Assembly (NCBI RefSeq): GCF_003651225.1
Contig: NZ_RCDB01000002.1
Coordinates: 372,001-436,000 of the forward strand
Origin: Microbacterium telephonicum
Lineage (GTDB): Bacteria; Actinomycetota; Actinomycetes; Actinomycetales; Microbacteriaceae
DNA: 64,000 nucleotides
Reading direction: 5' to 3'
The translations under genes and the position numbers were made by a program. How positions within the stretch are numbered: the first letter of the stretch is position 1; every line of letters starts with the position of its first letter. The notes below the pieces were generated by a model. That model was not told the origin of the DNA and did no database searches. It saw only the letters and a program-made list of their open reading frames with translations. Below, in pieces: positions 18,438 through 26,858 of the stretch.

Positions 18438-20372
18438 TCAGCTCAGCCGGGCCGCGAGACGTTGCGCCGTCATGTACGAGATCGCCTGGATCGAGACCAT
18501 CGGGTTCACACCGGACGCCGTCGGGAACGACGAGCCGTCGGCGACGTACAGCCCGTCGACATCCCACGTGCGTCCGTCCGGGTCGACCGCCGACGTCGCC
18601 GCCGAGCCGCCCATGCGCGCCGAACCCATGATGTGCAGCGCCACGAGCCCCAGACGGCCCGGTCCCACGCCCTGGCGCCGGATGGTGGCCTCGAACGCCT
18701 CGATGCCTCCGGTGGCCGGCTCCCACAGCGTCTCCTGCTGGTGCGTCGTGCGCACACGCGTCGCCCCCGCCGCCGCCACGATCCGGGCGGCACCGACCAT
18801 CGCCTGCATCATGTGCTCAGCATCCGCGGGTGCGACCGTGTAATCCACGATCGGTTCACCGTCCTTCCCGATGCGCACGCGCCCGCCGGGTCCCTTGTCG
18901 CGCACGATGACGGCGACGTCGACCGTGTTGCGCCACTCCGCCAGCCGCTGCAGGTACTGCGCACCGCTGCGCCAGTTCACGAACGCGCTGCCCAGCGCCG
19001 GCGTGATCGGCGCCGTCTCGAGGATCGCGCCGTAGCCCTCGCCGTCGAGGTCGGCGAACCGGTCGACGTAGCGCGCCTGCATCGTGCCCGTCCACGGCAG
19101 CACCTCCTCGGGCATGAGCCCGAGCACCGCCGTCGCGGGATGAAGGCGCAGATGCGCCCCGATGTTCGGGTTCGTGAGCCCCGACCGCAGCAGCAGCGAC
19201 GGCGTCTGCACCGAGCCCGCCGCGACGAAGACGGCCTTCGCCCGCACGGTGACGGGATGCCCCTCGGCGGTCACCGCTTCCACGCCCGTCGCCCGGCCTG
19301 CCGAGGTCGTCACACGCCGCGCGCGCACACCGACCGCGATGCGCGCGCCCGCAGCCTGCGCGTCGCGGAGCCACGTCTTCGCCGTCGACTGCTTGGCGCC
19401 GAGAGCGCACCCCAGACCACACCGGCCGCAGACCGTGCCCTGGTCGCAGCCGTCGACGTTGCGCGAGAGCGTCCCCGCTTCCCACCCGAGGGCGCGGGCG
19501 CCCCGCTCGAGCACCTCGTCGCGGCGGCCCGGCATCGAGTACGCCTGTGTGACGCCGAGCCGGGACCACACCGCATCCAGCGCGCGAGAGTACTCGTCGC
19601 TCACGAACTGCGCCGCGCCCTGCGCCGCCCACTCCGCACGCACACGATCGGGAGTGCGGAACGCGGTCGAATAGTTCACGACGGTCCCGCCGCCGAGCGT
19701 GCGCCCCTCGAAGAGCGAGATCTGCCCCTCCGAGCTGCCCACGTTCGTGTAGAGCTGACCGATGCCGCGCGCCTCGTCGCCGTCGAAGTCGCGGTCGTCG
19801 TGGTACTCCCCCGCCTCGAGCACGAGCACCTCGAGGCCGGCAGCGGCCAGCACGGCCGCCGCCGGTCCCCCGCCCGCCCCGGAACCCACGACCACGACAT
19901 CGGCGTCGAAGGTCGTCGGTGCGCCCGGGCACAGCGGATGCAGCGGTGGTTCACCCGCGGCCTCGGGTGGTCCGAGCGGACCCGGGAAGTCCATCGTCTG
20001 CCACAGCGGCGCCCCGACGCTGAGCGTGTACGGCAGGGTCGTCCCCGCCTTGAGCGCCTGGAAGAGCGCGCGCTTGGTCGCCGAATCGGAGTCGCCGAGC
20101 CGCACGAGCGCGCGCTCGCGCTGCTCACGCGTCATCGCGGAGAAACGGCGGGCCGTACCGAACATCGCGAGGCTGAACAGCGGTGAGTCCCACAGCCCCA
20201 GCACCTTCGCGAGCTGCGCGGCGTCGGCGTCGCGCGGGCCGGATGCGGCGAGGTGGAGGGCGAGGTCGGGTGCGCCGACGGCGGATGCGGACGGGATCCC
20301 GGCGTCGTCGCCGGGTGCGAAGGTGTCGGCGATGAGGGTCATGGCCCGTCGATGCCGCTCAGTGAATGTCAT
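18438..20372 (-). CDS. GMC-family oxidoreductase (long-chain alcohol oxidase-like)
   Basis: 644-residue FAD enzyme. Residues 1-130 form an N-terminal helical region as in long-chain alcohol oxidases. The Rossmann FAD motif VVVGSGAGGGPAAAVLAAAGLEV is at about 158-181 and the GMC signature GRTLGGGTVVNYS follows. A cysteine cluster CDQGTVCGRCGLGC lies near 315. The C-terminal GMC domain has HIMGSARMGG and DGSSFPTASGVNPMVSIQA with the catalytic region. No signal peptide. Substrate is likely an alcohol or sterol, not proven. Leaderless start TACAGT-6-ATG. Confidence 0.88.
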   Translation of the reverse strand: MTFTERHRRAMTLIADTFAPGDDAGIPSASAVGAPDLALHLAASGPRDADAAQLAKVLGLWDSPLFSLAMFGTARRFSAMTREQRERALVRLGDSDSATKRALFQALKAGTTLPYTLSVGAPLWQTMDFPGPLGPPEAAGEPPLHPLCPGAPTTFDADVVVVGSGAGGGPAAAVLAAAGLEVLVLEAGEYHDDRDFDGDEARGIGQLYTNVGSSEGQISLFEGRTLGGGTVVNYSTAFRTPDRVRAEWAAQGAAQFVSDEYSRALDAVWSRLGVTQAYSMPGRRDEVLERGARALGWEAGTLSRNVDGCDQGTVCGRCGLGCALGAKQSTAKTWLRDAQAAGARIAVGVRARRVTTSAGRATGVEAVTAEGHPVTVRAKAVFVAAGSVQTPSLLLRSGLTNPNIGAHLRLHPATAVLGLMPEEVLPWTGTMQARYVDRFADLDGEGYGAILETAPITPALGSAFVNWRSGAQYLQRLAEWRNTVDVAVIVRDKGPGGRVRIGKDGEPIVDYTVAPADAEHMMQAMVGAARIVAAAGATRVRTTHQQETLWEPATGGIEAFEATIRRQGVGPGRLGLVALHIMGSARMGGSAATSAVDPDGRTWDVDGLYVADGSSFPTASGVNPMVSIQAISYMTAQRLAARLS

Positions 20373-20378
20373 GGCTGG

Positions 20379-20384
20379 ACTGTA
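20379..20384 (-). promoter_or_regulatory. Leaderless -10 TACAGT for the GMC gene
   Basis: TACAGT on the minus strand, 6 bases before the ATG at 20372. Confidence 0.55.
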
Positions 20385-20472
20385 GCGACTCCGGCGCCAT
20401 AAGTGAATGTCCGTTCACTCGACGCGCCGTCAGGTCCACTCCCCCGGGACCGCGGCGCGACCGCGGTCCCGA

Positions 20473-20478
20473 TATCCT
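20473..20478 (+). promoter_or_regulatory. Leaderless -10 TATCCT for the AEC transporter
   Basis: TATCCT, 6 bases, then GTG at 20485. It decides the start against an upstream in-frame ATG at 20407. Confidence 0.6.
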
Positions 20479-20484
20479 GCAGGG

Positions 20485-21408
20485 GTGCTGGAGGCTCTCA
20501 CCGGGTTCGTCGTGGTCGGCCTCGCGATCGCGGTCGGCTGGGTGGTCGGCCGCATCGATTTGCTCGGGCCGCACGCACGTCACGTGCTCGGCCGCCTCAC
20601 GTTCTTCGTGCTCTCGCCGTTCCTGCTGTTCGTCGTGCTCGCAGAGGCCGACGTGAAGACGCTGTTCTCCGCGCTGCTCCCGGTGTCCGCGATCGCGGCG
20701 GCGGTGGTCTTCCTCGTCTACATCGTCGTCGCGCGCCTGATCTGGCGCCGCAGCGTCGGCGAGACGCTCATCGGCACGCTGTCGGCCGGTCAGGTGAACT
20801 CCAACAACATGGGGATTCCACTGTCGGCCTACCTGTTGGGCAGCGCGGCCTACCCCGCGCCGGTGATCCTCCTCCAGCTCCTGATCTTCACCCCGATCAG
20901 CATGGCGATCTTCGAGGCCGTCTCGACGGGGCAGCGCCGGTTCCTGCCGATCCTGCGCCGCACCGTCACCAACCCGATCGTCGTCGGCTCGGTTCTCGGC
21001 GTGCTCGTGTCGGTCTCCGGCCTCGACCTGCCACCGATCGTGCTCGACCCGCTCGAACTGGTGGCCGACGCCTGCGTCCCGGTGCTGCTCATCTCCTACG
21101 GCATCTCCCTACACGGACAGCGCGTGCTCGGAACGTCCTCCCGCCGCCGCGACATCCTCCTCGCCTCGACGCTGAAGCTGCTCGTGATGCCGGTCGCGGC
21201 GTGGGCGATCGCGCGGTTCGTGTTCGGACTGGACGCGCAGGATGTGCTGATCGTGACCGTGCTCGCAGCGCTGCCGACCGCGCAGAACGTCTTCAACTAC
21301 TCTCAGCGTTTCGACGTCGGCGAGACCATCGCCCGCGACACCGTGTTCGTGACGACGATCGGCTGCGTCCCGGTGCTGCTGCTGGCGACGCTCCTGCTCA
21401 CCCCCTGA
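20485..21408 (+). CDS. AEC family transporter (auxin efflux carrier-like)
   Basis: 307-residue membrane protein with ten hydrophobic segments. The family motifs are VGRIDLLGPHARHVLGRLTFFVLSP in the first third, the substrate-site region GQVNSNNMGIPLSAYLLG in the middle, and LPTAQNVFNYSQRFD with VTTIGCVPVLLL at the end. AEC carriers export or exchange organic acids and similar metabolites; the substrate here is unknown. It diverges from the GMC oxidoreductase, with 112 bases between their starts. Confidence 0.86.
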   Translation: MLEALTGFVVVGLAIAVGWVVGRIDLLGPHARHVLGRLTFFVLSPFLLFVVLAEADVKTLFSALLPVSAIAAAVVFLVYIVVARLIWRRSVGETLIGTLSAGQVNSNNMGIPLSAYLLGSAAYPAPVILLQLLIFTPISMAIFEAVSTGQRRFLPILRRTVTNPIVVGSVLGVLVSVSGLDLPPIVLDPLELVADACVPVLLISYGISLHGQRVLGTSSRRRDILLASTLKLLVMPVAAWAIARFVFGLDAQDVLIVTVLAALPTAQNVFNYSQRFDVGETIARDTVFVTTIGCVPVLLLATLLLTP

Positions 21409-21453
21409 GAGCGGACACGCGGCGCGGACCGCGCCGTCACTCCCCCGCGGCGG

Positions 21454-21459
21454 TACCCT
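21454..21459 (+). promoter_or_regulatory. -10 hexamer TACCCT for the HdeD-like gene
   Basis: TACCCT 41 bases before the ATG; the leader carries AAAGGGG as ribosome site. Confidence 0.4.
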
Positions 21460-21500
21460 GTTCGCGAGTGCTCTCAGGAAACACTCAGAAAGGGGCTCAC

Positions 21501-22061
21501 ATGACCACCATTTCTCCCTTCGAGCAATCGAGCGTCAACGGCATCCGCACCGCTCTCGGCATCGCGGGCGTGCTGGCTTTCATCGCCGGCATCCTCATCC
21601 TCGTCTGGCCGGGGCAGACGGCCGCGATCGTGACCGGCATCCTCGCGATCTACGCGATCGCGGCGGGACTCGTCTACGCCGGTCTCGGCATCTTCGCGAA
21701 GGCGAAGGGCGGGTGGGCGCGCGTCGGACACATCGTCCTCGGCCTGTTGTTCATCGTGGCGGGCATCGTCGCGTTCGCGAACCTCGGCGCGACGACGGCC
21801 TTGCTCGCCCTGTTCGTCGCCGTCTTCATCGGCATCTCGTGGATCATCGAGGGCATCGTTTCGCTGTCGACGCTCGGCGACTCCCCCTCGAAGGTGTGGA
21901 CGGTGATCTTCGCGATCATCTCGATCATCGCGGGCGTCTACCTGCTGTTCTCGCCGCTGTGGGGCGCCGTCGTCCTGTGGTGGCTGCTGGGCATCATGCT
22001 CATCGTCATGGGCATCATGAACGTCGTCCGCGCGTTCACGTTCGGCAAGGCGAAGGTCTGA
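21501..22061 (+). CDS. HdeD-family membrane protein (DUF308)
   Basis: 186 residues with six hydrophobic helices arranged as repeated pairs (GIRTALGIAGVLAFIAGILI, HIVLGLLFIVAGIVAF, VIFAIISIIAGVYLLF). This is the DUF308/HdeD pattern; E. coli HdeD is linked to acid resistance, but the molecular role is not known. The ATG at 21501 has AAAGGGG 6 bases upstream. A strong terminator follows. Confidence 0.82.
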   Translation: MTTISPFEQSSVNGIRTALGIAGVLAFIAGILILVWPGQTAAIVTGILAIYAIAAGLVYAGLGIFAKAKGGWARVGHIVLGLLFIVAGIVAFANLGATTALLALFVAVFIGISWIIEGIVSLSTLGDSPSKVWTVIFAIISIIAGVYLLFSPLWGAVVLWWLLGIMLIVMGIMNVVRAFTFGKAKV

Positions 22062-22076
22062 CCTCAACCACGCAGC

Positions 22077-22110
22077 GAACGCCCCCGGGGATCAGTCCCC
22101 GGGGGCGTTC
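22077..22110 (+). terminator. Terminator of the HdeD-like gene
   Basis: Perfect 14-bp GC-rich arms 22077-22090/22097-22110 with a 6-base loop, followed by TGCGTTTCTG. Confidence 0.85.
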
Positions 22111-22138
22111 TGCGTTTCTGGGTGACGGCGCCCGGCAG

Positions 22139-22192
22139 CATGTCTCACGAACGGTCGCTCCTCACCCGACCGGGCGGCACATCGTGTGACAC
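22139..22192. repeat. Hairpin repeat unit 1 of 3
   Basis: A 54-base unit in the 377-base gap between the HdeD-like and S9 peptidase genes. It begins CATGTCTCACGAACGG and ends CACATCGTGTGACAC. The ends are near-complementary (TGTCNCACGA/TCGTGTGACA), so it can fold back. GGTCG/CGACC may pair inside. Three units share the 15-base right end exactly and differ in the middle. No protein-coding frame is credible. Confidence 0.75.
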
Positions 22193-22202
22193 GCACGCCG
22201 CC

Positions 22203-22256
22203 CATGTCCCACGAACGGCCGCCCCCGGATGCAGAAGCCAGCACATCGTGTGACAC
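22203..22256. repeat. Hairpin repeat unit 2 of 3
   Basis: 54 bases, beginning CATGTCCCACGAACGG and ending CACATCGTGTGACAC. It lies 10 bases after unit 1, with a different core. Confidence 0.75.
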
Positions 22257-22321
22257 GGTCACCGAGCCGGTCGGCGCGTGCGGCGCCGGCATCCGCTCGC
22301 CCCCCAGCGCAACCACGGCTG

Positions 22322-22374
22322 CATGTCACAGAGACTGCGGCTTCTCTCCAGAACGGCAACACATCGTGTGACAC
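22322..22374. repeat. Hairpin repeat unit 3 of 3
   Basis: 53 bases, beginning CATGTCACAGAGACTGCGG and ending CACATCGTGTGACAC, 65 bases after unit 2. The left end is the most diverged. The gap between units 2 and 3 is GC-rich and holds no recognisable feature. Confidence 0.7.
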
Positions 22375-22383
22375 ACACACCGA

Positions 22384-22414
22384 ACGCCCCCGAGGTCATC
22401 TCCCCCGGGGGCGT
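22384..22414 (-). terminator. Terminator of the SDR-S9 peptidase operon
   Basis: 12-bp arms with one mismatch (22384-22395/22403-22414), 25 bases past the S9 peptidase stop on the minus strand. It faces the HdeD terminator across the repeat units. Confidence 0.75.
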
Positions 22415-22438
22415 CCGTCGTCGCGCGTTACGGTGCGT

Positions 22439-24406
22439 TCAGCTCACCGGAAGGTGACGCTCCCACCACTCGAGCACGGCCTCGAAGCGCTGCACGCGGT
22501 GACGGGGCTGACCCGACCGGGTGAGCTCGTGGTTCTCACCGGGGAAGACGAGCAGCTCGGCGGGTGTGCCCTGTCGCTTCAGCGCGGCGTAGTAGCGCGT
22601 GGCCTGCTCGAGCGGGCAGCGGAAATCGAGCTCTGAATGCAGCACGAGCGTCGGGGTGGTGACCCGGTCGACGACGGCCATGGGGCTCTGCGCGGCCATC
22701 TGCGCGGGATCGATCCCGACGTACTCGTCACCGAAGAACGATCCGATGTCGCTCGTGCCCTGGAAACTCACCGGGTCGAGGAAGCCGCGCTCGACGATCG
22801 CCCCTGCGAAGCGGTGGTCGTGTGCGATCACCCAAGCCGTGAGGTAGCCGCCGTACGAGCCGCCCATGATCCCGACGCGATCCGCGTCGAGACGCTCGTC
22901 CGAGGCGACGGCGCCGTCGAGGAAGTCCATGACGTCGTGGAAATCGACCGTCCCCATCGCCTGACGGATGCTGCGCCCGTGGTCTCTGCCGTACCCGGCG
23001 CTCCCGCGCGGGTTACTGTAGACCACGGCGTAGCCGGCCTCGACCAGCACCTGCGTCTCGTCGAACAGGTGTATGCCGTACGAAGCATACGGTCCGCCGT
23101 GGATCTGCAGGATCACCGGGAAGGGCCCCTCGCCGGCGGGCGTCGCGACCCAGCCGTGGATCGGATAGCCGTCGCGCCCCGTGATCTCGAGTTCGCGCGG
23201 TCGCACGGTGCGACTGTGCAGACCCGCACCGAAATCGGTGAGCGCCCGGATGCCGTCGGCGTCGACGATCTCGAGCTCGCCGAGACTGTCGGGCGTCGCG
23301 ACGGCCGCGACGATCGTGGCGCCGTCCGCCGAGGTTGCATGGGCGGTGACCTCGACGTCCGTGCGCACCGGCGTGACGACGCCCTCGCGCGTCACGCGCA
23401 GCAGGTCGTTACGTCCTCGCGTGCGCTGCTGCACCAGCACGTCGTCCCCCGCGACGCTCAGGTGCCCCTCGCCGAGGTCGAGTGCGGGATCGGTCACGCG
23501 GCGCGGCACGCCGTCTTCGAGCAGCCAGACGCCGACCATCGGCGCGATGAAGTCGACGTGCGACTCCCCCACTCCGTCGGCGAGGAGCACGACGGTCCCG
23601 TCGGTGGCGATGACCATGTCGTCGACGGACAGCCCCGCCTGCACCCCGAGCACCTCGCGGGCCGCTCCCCCCGCCACCGGGACGGCGACGATCCGCGACC
23701 GCAGGTCGCGGGCCTCGGTTTCGATCTCGTCGGGCCGGGTGAGGATCTCCGTGCCGTCCGGTGTGAAGGCGACACCGCTGTGCGAGGCGTCGCCGTCGGT
23801 CAGCTGCACCGCCTCTGCGGCGACGACGCGCGGCTTGTCCACGTCGCCCACGCGCGGTGCGGGCGGGTAGAGCGGCTCGGCGTCGATGTCGGGTGCGTCG
23901 ATGACGAAGACGTGCGCGGGCCGGTCGAGTGCGTAGCCGAGCCCGTTGGCGTGCCAGCGCACGCCGGTGATCCGGCGCGGGGCCTCCGCGTTCGCGTCGA
24001 GCCCCTCGACGGTCCCGTACCGGCCTTCCTCCGGCATCCGGGCGGTGAAGGCCAGGCGTGCGCCGTCAGGCGACCAGGCGAAGCCCGTCACGCCGCCGCG
24101 TGCGTCGGTCGCCTGCACCGGCTCACCGCCCGCGGCCGACACGACGAAGACCTGCGCCGCACCCTTGGCGTCGGCGCGCAGGAAAGCGACGGCATCCGCT
24201 GCCGGGGAGAGCTGCGGACCCTGGTCGGCGATCCCGCGCGTCAGCCGGCGCGGTGCCCCGCCGGGCAGGTCGACCCGCCACAGTTGGCCCACGTTGCGGT
24301 TGGCCTCGATGTCGGGCCGGGAGGTCGCGAACACGGCGAACGAGCCGTCCGCGGCGATCGTCGGACGGCCGACCGAGACGAGTCCCTCGATGTCGACGGG
24401 GCGCAT
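22439..24406 (-). CDS. S9 family serine peptidase (prolyl oligopeptidase-like)
   Basis: 655-residue cytoplasmic peptidase. Residues 1 to about 390 form a WD40/TolB-like propeller (repeated motifs such as FAWSPDGARLAFTARMP and VAFTPDGTEIL). The alpha/beta-hydrolase domain at about 400-655 has the nucleophile elbow GGSYGGY with S517; Asp in HSELDFRCPLEQ and His in PGENHELTRSG complete the triad. Acyl-aminoacyl or dipeptidyl peptidase activity is likely. The ATG follows the SDR stop by one base, so translation is coupled. Confidence 0.9.
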   Translation of the reverse strand: MRPVDIEGLVSVGRPTIAADGSFAVFATSRPDIEANRNVGQLWRVDLPGGAPRRLTRGIADQGPQLSPAADAVAFLRADAKGAAQVFVVSAAGGEPVQATDARGGVTGFAWSPDGARLAFTARMPEEGRYGTVEGLDANAEAPRRITGVRWHANGLGYALDRPAHVFVIDAPDIDAEPLYPPAPRVGDVDKPRVVAAEAVQLTDGDASHSGVAFTPDGTEILTRPDEIETEARDLRSRIVAVPVAGGAAREVLGVQAGLSVDDMVIATDGTVVLLADGVGESHVDFIAPMVGVWLLEDGVPRRVTDPALDLGEGHLSVAGDDVLVQQRTRGRNDLLRVTREGVVTPVRTDVEVTAHATSADGATIVAAVATPDSLGELEIVDADGIRALTDFGAGLHSRTVRPRELEITGRDGYPIHGWVATPAGEGPFPVILQIHGGPYASYGIHLFDETQVLVEAGYAVVYSNPRGSAGYGRDHGRSIRQAMGTVDFHDVMDFLDGAVASDERLDADRVGIMGGSYGGYLTAWVIAHDHRFAGAIVERGFLDPVSFQGTSDIGSFFGDEYVGIDPAQMAAQSPMAVVDRVTTPTLVLHSELDFRCPLEQATRYYAALKRQGTPAELLVFPGENHELTRSGQPRHRVQRFEAVLEWWERHLPVS

Positions 24407-24407
24407 C

Positions 24408-25172
24408 TCACTCCCCGCCGAAGGAGGTCACGTCGCCGACGAGGCGCGTGTTGTCGGCGGGGATCGGCTCGACCGCGGCGAGGGCGACCTCGGCGGCGAA
24501 CTCCGACACGTTGTAGAGGCGACCGGCCGACTCGCGGCGGTCGGCGATCGCACCGGGGTTGGCGCGCTCGAGCAGCGTCGCGGTGATCGTGCCCTCGATC
24601 ATGTCCCCCGACACGACGACGAAGTCGACGCCCTGAGCGGTGAGGGCGGGGATCCGCTCGCGCAGCGCATCCTCGCCGGCGCGCTTGGAGAGCGCGACCG
24701 GCTCGTACTCGGGCATCGTCGGAGTCGTGCGGATGAAGTGGGCCTGGTGGCTCGTGACGAACACGACGCGACCGCCGTCGGGAAGCAGCGGCAGTGCGGC
24801 CTCGAGCACGTTCAGCTGCGCGTCGCGGTTGAGCGTCAGCGCGTAGTCCTCCGCCATGCCGCCTTCCATGCCACCGGAGGCGTTGAGCACCAGCAGGTCG
24901 AGCGTGCCGAACGTCTCGCCGACCTGACGGAACATCTCCCCCACGGATGCCGGATCGGTCAGGTCCGCACCCACGACGAGCACCTCGACGCCGAGCTCAC
25001 GCAGCTCCGCGGCGAGCTTCTCGGCCCGGGGCGCCTTGTTGCGGAAGTTGATGACGACGTTCGCGCCCGCCTGCGCGAGGTAGCGCGCGGTGTCGGCGCC
25101 GATGCCGCGCGAGGAGCCGGTGACGAGGGCGGTGCGTCCCGAGAGGGTTCCGACGGGGATGGGCTGGGACAT
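24408..25172 (-). CDS. SDR-family oxidoreductase with altered YxxxK motif
   Basis: 254-residue Rossmann protein. The nucleotide-binding motif is LVTGSSRGIGADTARYLA, followed by VVGADLTD and LVLNASGG (in place of NNAG). The catalytic region reads VTSHQAHF and then EYEPVALSKRAGE: the residue four before Lys is Val, not the usual Tyr, so the standard Ser-Tyr-Lys arrangement is missing or shifted. The cofactor is probably NAD(P), the substrate unknown. The ATG at 25172 has AGGAG 5 bases upstream. It leads the two-gene operon with the S9 peptidase. Confidence 0.85.
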   Translation of the reverse strand: MSQPIPVGTLSGRTALVTGSSRGIGADTARYLAQAGANVVINFRNKAPRAEKLAAELRELGVEVLVVGADLTDPASVGEMFRQVGETFGTLDLLVLNASGGMEGGMAEDYALTLNRDAQLNVLEAALPLLPDGGRVVFVTSHQAHFIRTTPTMPEYEPVALSKRAGEDALRERIPALTAQGVDFVVVSGDMIEGTITATLLERANPGAIADRRESAGRLYNVSEFAAEVALAAVEPIPADNTRLVGDVTSFGGE

Positions 25173-25268
25173 GCGTGCTCCTGGTCCTGATCGACGCCCG
25201 CGACGCGCGCCGCGGGCCGTCGTCGAGTCTACCGAGCGCGGTTCGGTCGCACCCGGCGGGGCGGGTGT

Positions 25269-25274
25269 TAGGGT
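25269..25274 (+). promoter_or_regulatory. -10 hexamer TAGGGT for the NfeD-SPFH-GDPD operon
   Basis: TAGGGT 46 bases before the NfeD GTG; the leader holds the AAGGAG ribosome site at 25310-25315. Confidence 0.45.
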
Positions 25275-25320
25275 GCGAGCAGAGGGCCGCGTGTCGGCCG
25301 TCGCCGACGAAGGAGCGAGC

Positions 25321-25803
25321 GTGCTGCCGGACCTGACCCAGTATCTGTGGATCGCCTGGCTGGTGCTGGCCCTCGTGTTCGTGATCATCGAACTCGTCAC
25401 GCTCGAATTCACCTTCCTCATGCTCGCGGCCGGCACCCTCATCGGCGGCCTCGGCGTCAATCTGCTCGGCGGCCCGTGGTGGCTGCAGGTCGCTGCGGCC
25501 GCGGTGATCTCCGCGCTGCTGCTGTTCACGATCCGGCCGCTCCTGCTGTGGGCCCTGCATCGCTCGAGCGCCCTGCATCCGACGAACGTCGACGCGTTGC
25601 CGGGTCTCGGCGCCCGCGTGATGGTGCCGTTCGTCGAAGGCGCCGGTTCGGTGCGCCTCGACAACGGCGAGACGTGGACCGCACGTCTCGTCGGCGTCGA
25701 CCCCGGCCTGGTCGTCGGCTCCCGCGTGATCGTGACCGCCGTCCGCGGTGCCACCGTCGAGGTGGCACCCGAATCCGCCCCCGCTGAAGGGAGTCCCGCA
25801 TGA
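25321..25803 (+). CDS. NfeD family membrane protein
   Basis: 160 residues. Two or three hydrophobic helices lie in the first 80 (YLWIAWLVLALVFVIIEL, LIGGLGVNLL, VAAAAVISALLLF), followed by a C-terminal OB-fold domain (LPGLGARVMVPFVEGAGSV, TWTARLV, GSRVIVTAVRGATVEV). NfeD proteins partner SPFH proteins in membrane microdomains. The very next gene, overlapping by 4 bases, is an SPFH protein, which supports this. Start GTG with AAGGAG at 5 bases. Confidence 0.88.
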   Translation: MLPDLTQYLWIAWLVLALVFVIIELVTLEFTFLMLAAGTLIGGLGVNLLGGPWWLQVAAAAVISALLLFTIRPLLLWALHRSSALHPTNVDALPGLGARVMVPFVEGAGSVRLDNGETWTARLVGVDPGLVVGSRVIVTAVRGATVEVAPESAPAEGSPA

Positions 25804-26858
25804 TCGATCTCGGCGCCTGGGTCGGCCAGATCTTCATCGCCGTCCTGCTGCTGGTGATCGCGATCTTCGTCGTCGTGGTGATCTTCCGATCCATCCGCAT
25901 CATCCCGCAGGCGTACTCGGGGGTGGTGGAGCGTCTGGGGCGCTATCAGCGCACCCTCTCCCCCGGTCTGAACCTCCTCGTACCGTTCATCGACCGGCTC
26001 CGTCCGCTCGTCGACATGCGCGAGCAGGTGGTGTCCTTCCCGCCGCAGCCGGTGATCACCGAAGACAACCTCGTGGTCTCCATCGACACGGTCGTCTACT
26101 TCCAGGTGACGGATGCCCGGGCCGCGACGTACGAGATCGCCAACTACCTCAGCGCCGTCGAGCAGCTGACCACGACGACCCTGCGCAATGTCGTCGGCGG
26201 ACTCAACCTCGAAGAAGCGCTCACGAGCCGCGACAACATCAACGGCCAGTTGCGCGTCGTGCTCGACGAGGCGACCGGAAAGTGGGGGCTGCGCGTGTCC
26301 CGCGTCGAGCTCAAGGCGATCGACCCGCCGCACTCGATCCAGGACTCGATGGAGAAGCAGATGCGCGCCGAGCGCGACCGCCGAGCGGCCATCCTCACCG
26401 CGGAGGGCTCCAAGCAGTCGCAGATCCTCGAGGCGGAGGGCCGGCGGCAGGCCGAGATCCTCAAGGCCGAGGGCGACAAGCAGGCCGCCGTGCTGCGCGC
26501 GCAGGGCGAGGCCGAGGCGATCACGATGGTCTTCGACGCGATCCACGTCGGCGAACCCGACGAGAAGCTGCTCGCCTACCAGTACCTGCAGACGCTCCCG
26601 AAGATCGCGCAGAGCCCGTCGAGCAAGCTCTGGATCGTGCCCAGCGAGTTGACGGAGGCGCTGCACGGCATCGGCGAGGCGTTCGGGGGACGGGTGGCCG
26701 CAGGCCCCAGCCGTCCGCGCACGGGCCGCACTGCGGCCGGCTCGGGTACGGCGGCCGACGAGGCGGTCGCGGCGGCCCGCGAGGCGGCATCCCAGGCCGA
26801 CGAGATCACGACGGAAGCCCAGAACACCCTGCCCGGCGGGGCGACCCCGGCGTCGTGA
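25800..26858 (+). CDS. SPFH/band-7 (stomatin-like) membrane protein
   Basis: 352 residues. An N-terminal membrane anchor (about 8-32) is followed by the SPFH domain: IIPQAYSGVVERLGRYQRTL, NLLVPFIDRLRPLVDMREQV, then LEEALTSRDNINGQL. A long charged coiled coil (about 185-245, repeats of AEGRRQAEILKAEGDKQAAVL) mediates oligomerisation. The Ala/Thr-rich tail is low complexity. Proteins of this type form large rings on the inner membrane face and organise membrane proteins. It overlaps NfeD and the GDPD gene. Confidence 0.92.
   Translation: MIDLGAWVGQIFIAVLLLVIAIFVVVVIFRSIRIIPQAYSGVVERLGRYQRTLSPGLNLLVPFIDRLRPLVDMREQVVSFPPQPVITEDNLVVSIDTVVYFQVTDARAATYEIANYLSAVEQLTTTTLRNVVGGLNLEEALTSRDNINGQLRVVLDEATGKWGLRVSRVELKAIDPPHSIQDSMEKQMRAERDRRAAILTAEGSKQSQILEAEGRRQAEILKAEGDKQAAVLRAQGEAEAITMVFDAIHVGEPDEKLLAYQYLQTLPKIAQSPSSKLWIVPSELTEALHGIGEAFGGRVAAGPSRPRTGRTAAGSGTAADEAVAAAREAASQADEITTEAQNTLPGGATPAS

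Noticed and set aside
12034..22061. Accessory region as a possible defence or biosynthetic island
   Set aside because: No nuclease, toxin, NRPS/PKS, integrase, tRNA-flanked boundary or composition shift was found; the genes are common transporters, oxidoreductases and regulators.
22139..22374. CRISPR-like array
   Set aside because: Only three units with unequal gaps (10 and 65 bases). Repeats are split at both ends of each unit, there is no regular spacer length, and no cas gene is nearby.
22092..22380. Small open frames of 60-75 codons on both strands in the repeat region
   Set aside because: They simply translate the repeat units, lack ribosome sites or leaderless promoters, and have no coding-like third positions.
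22439..25172. SDR-S9 peptidase pair as a new maturation system
   Set aside because: No small precursor peptide or transporter lies nearby; coupling alone is insufficient evidence.
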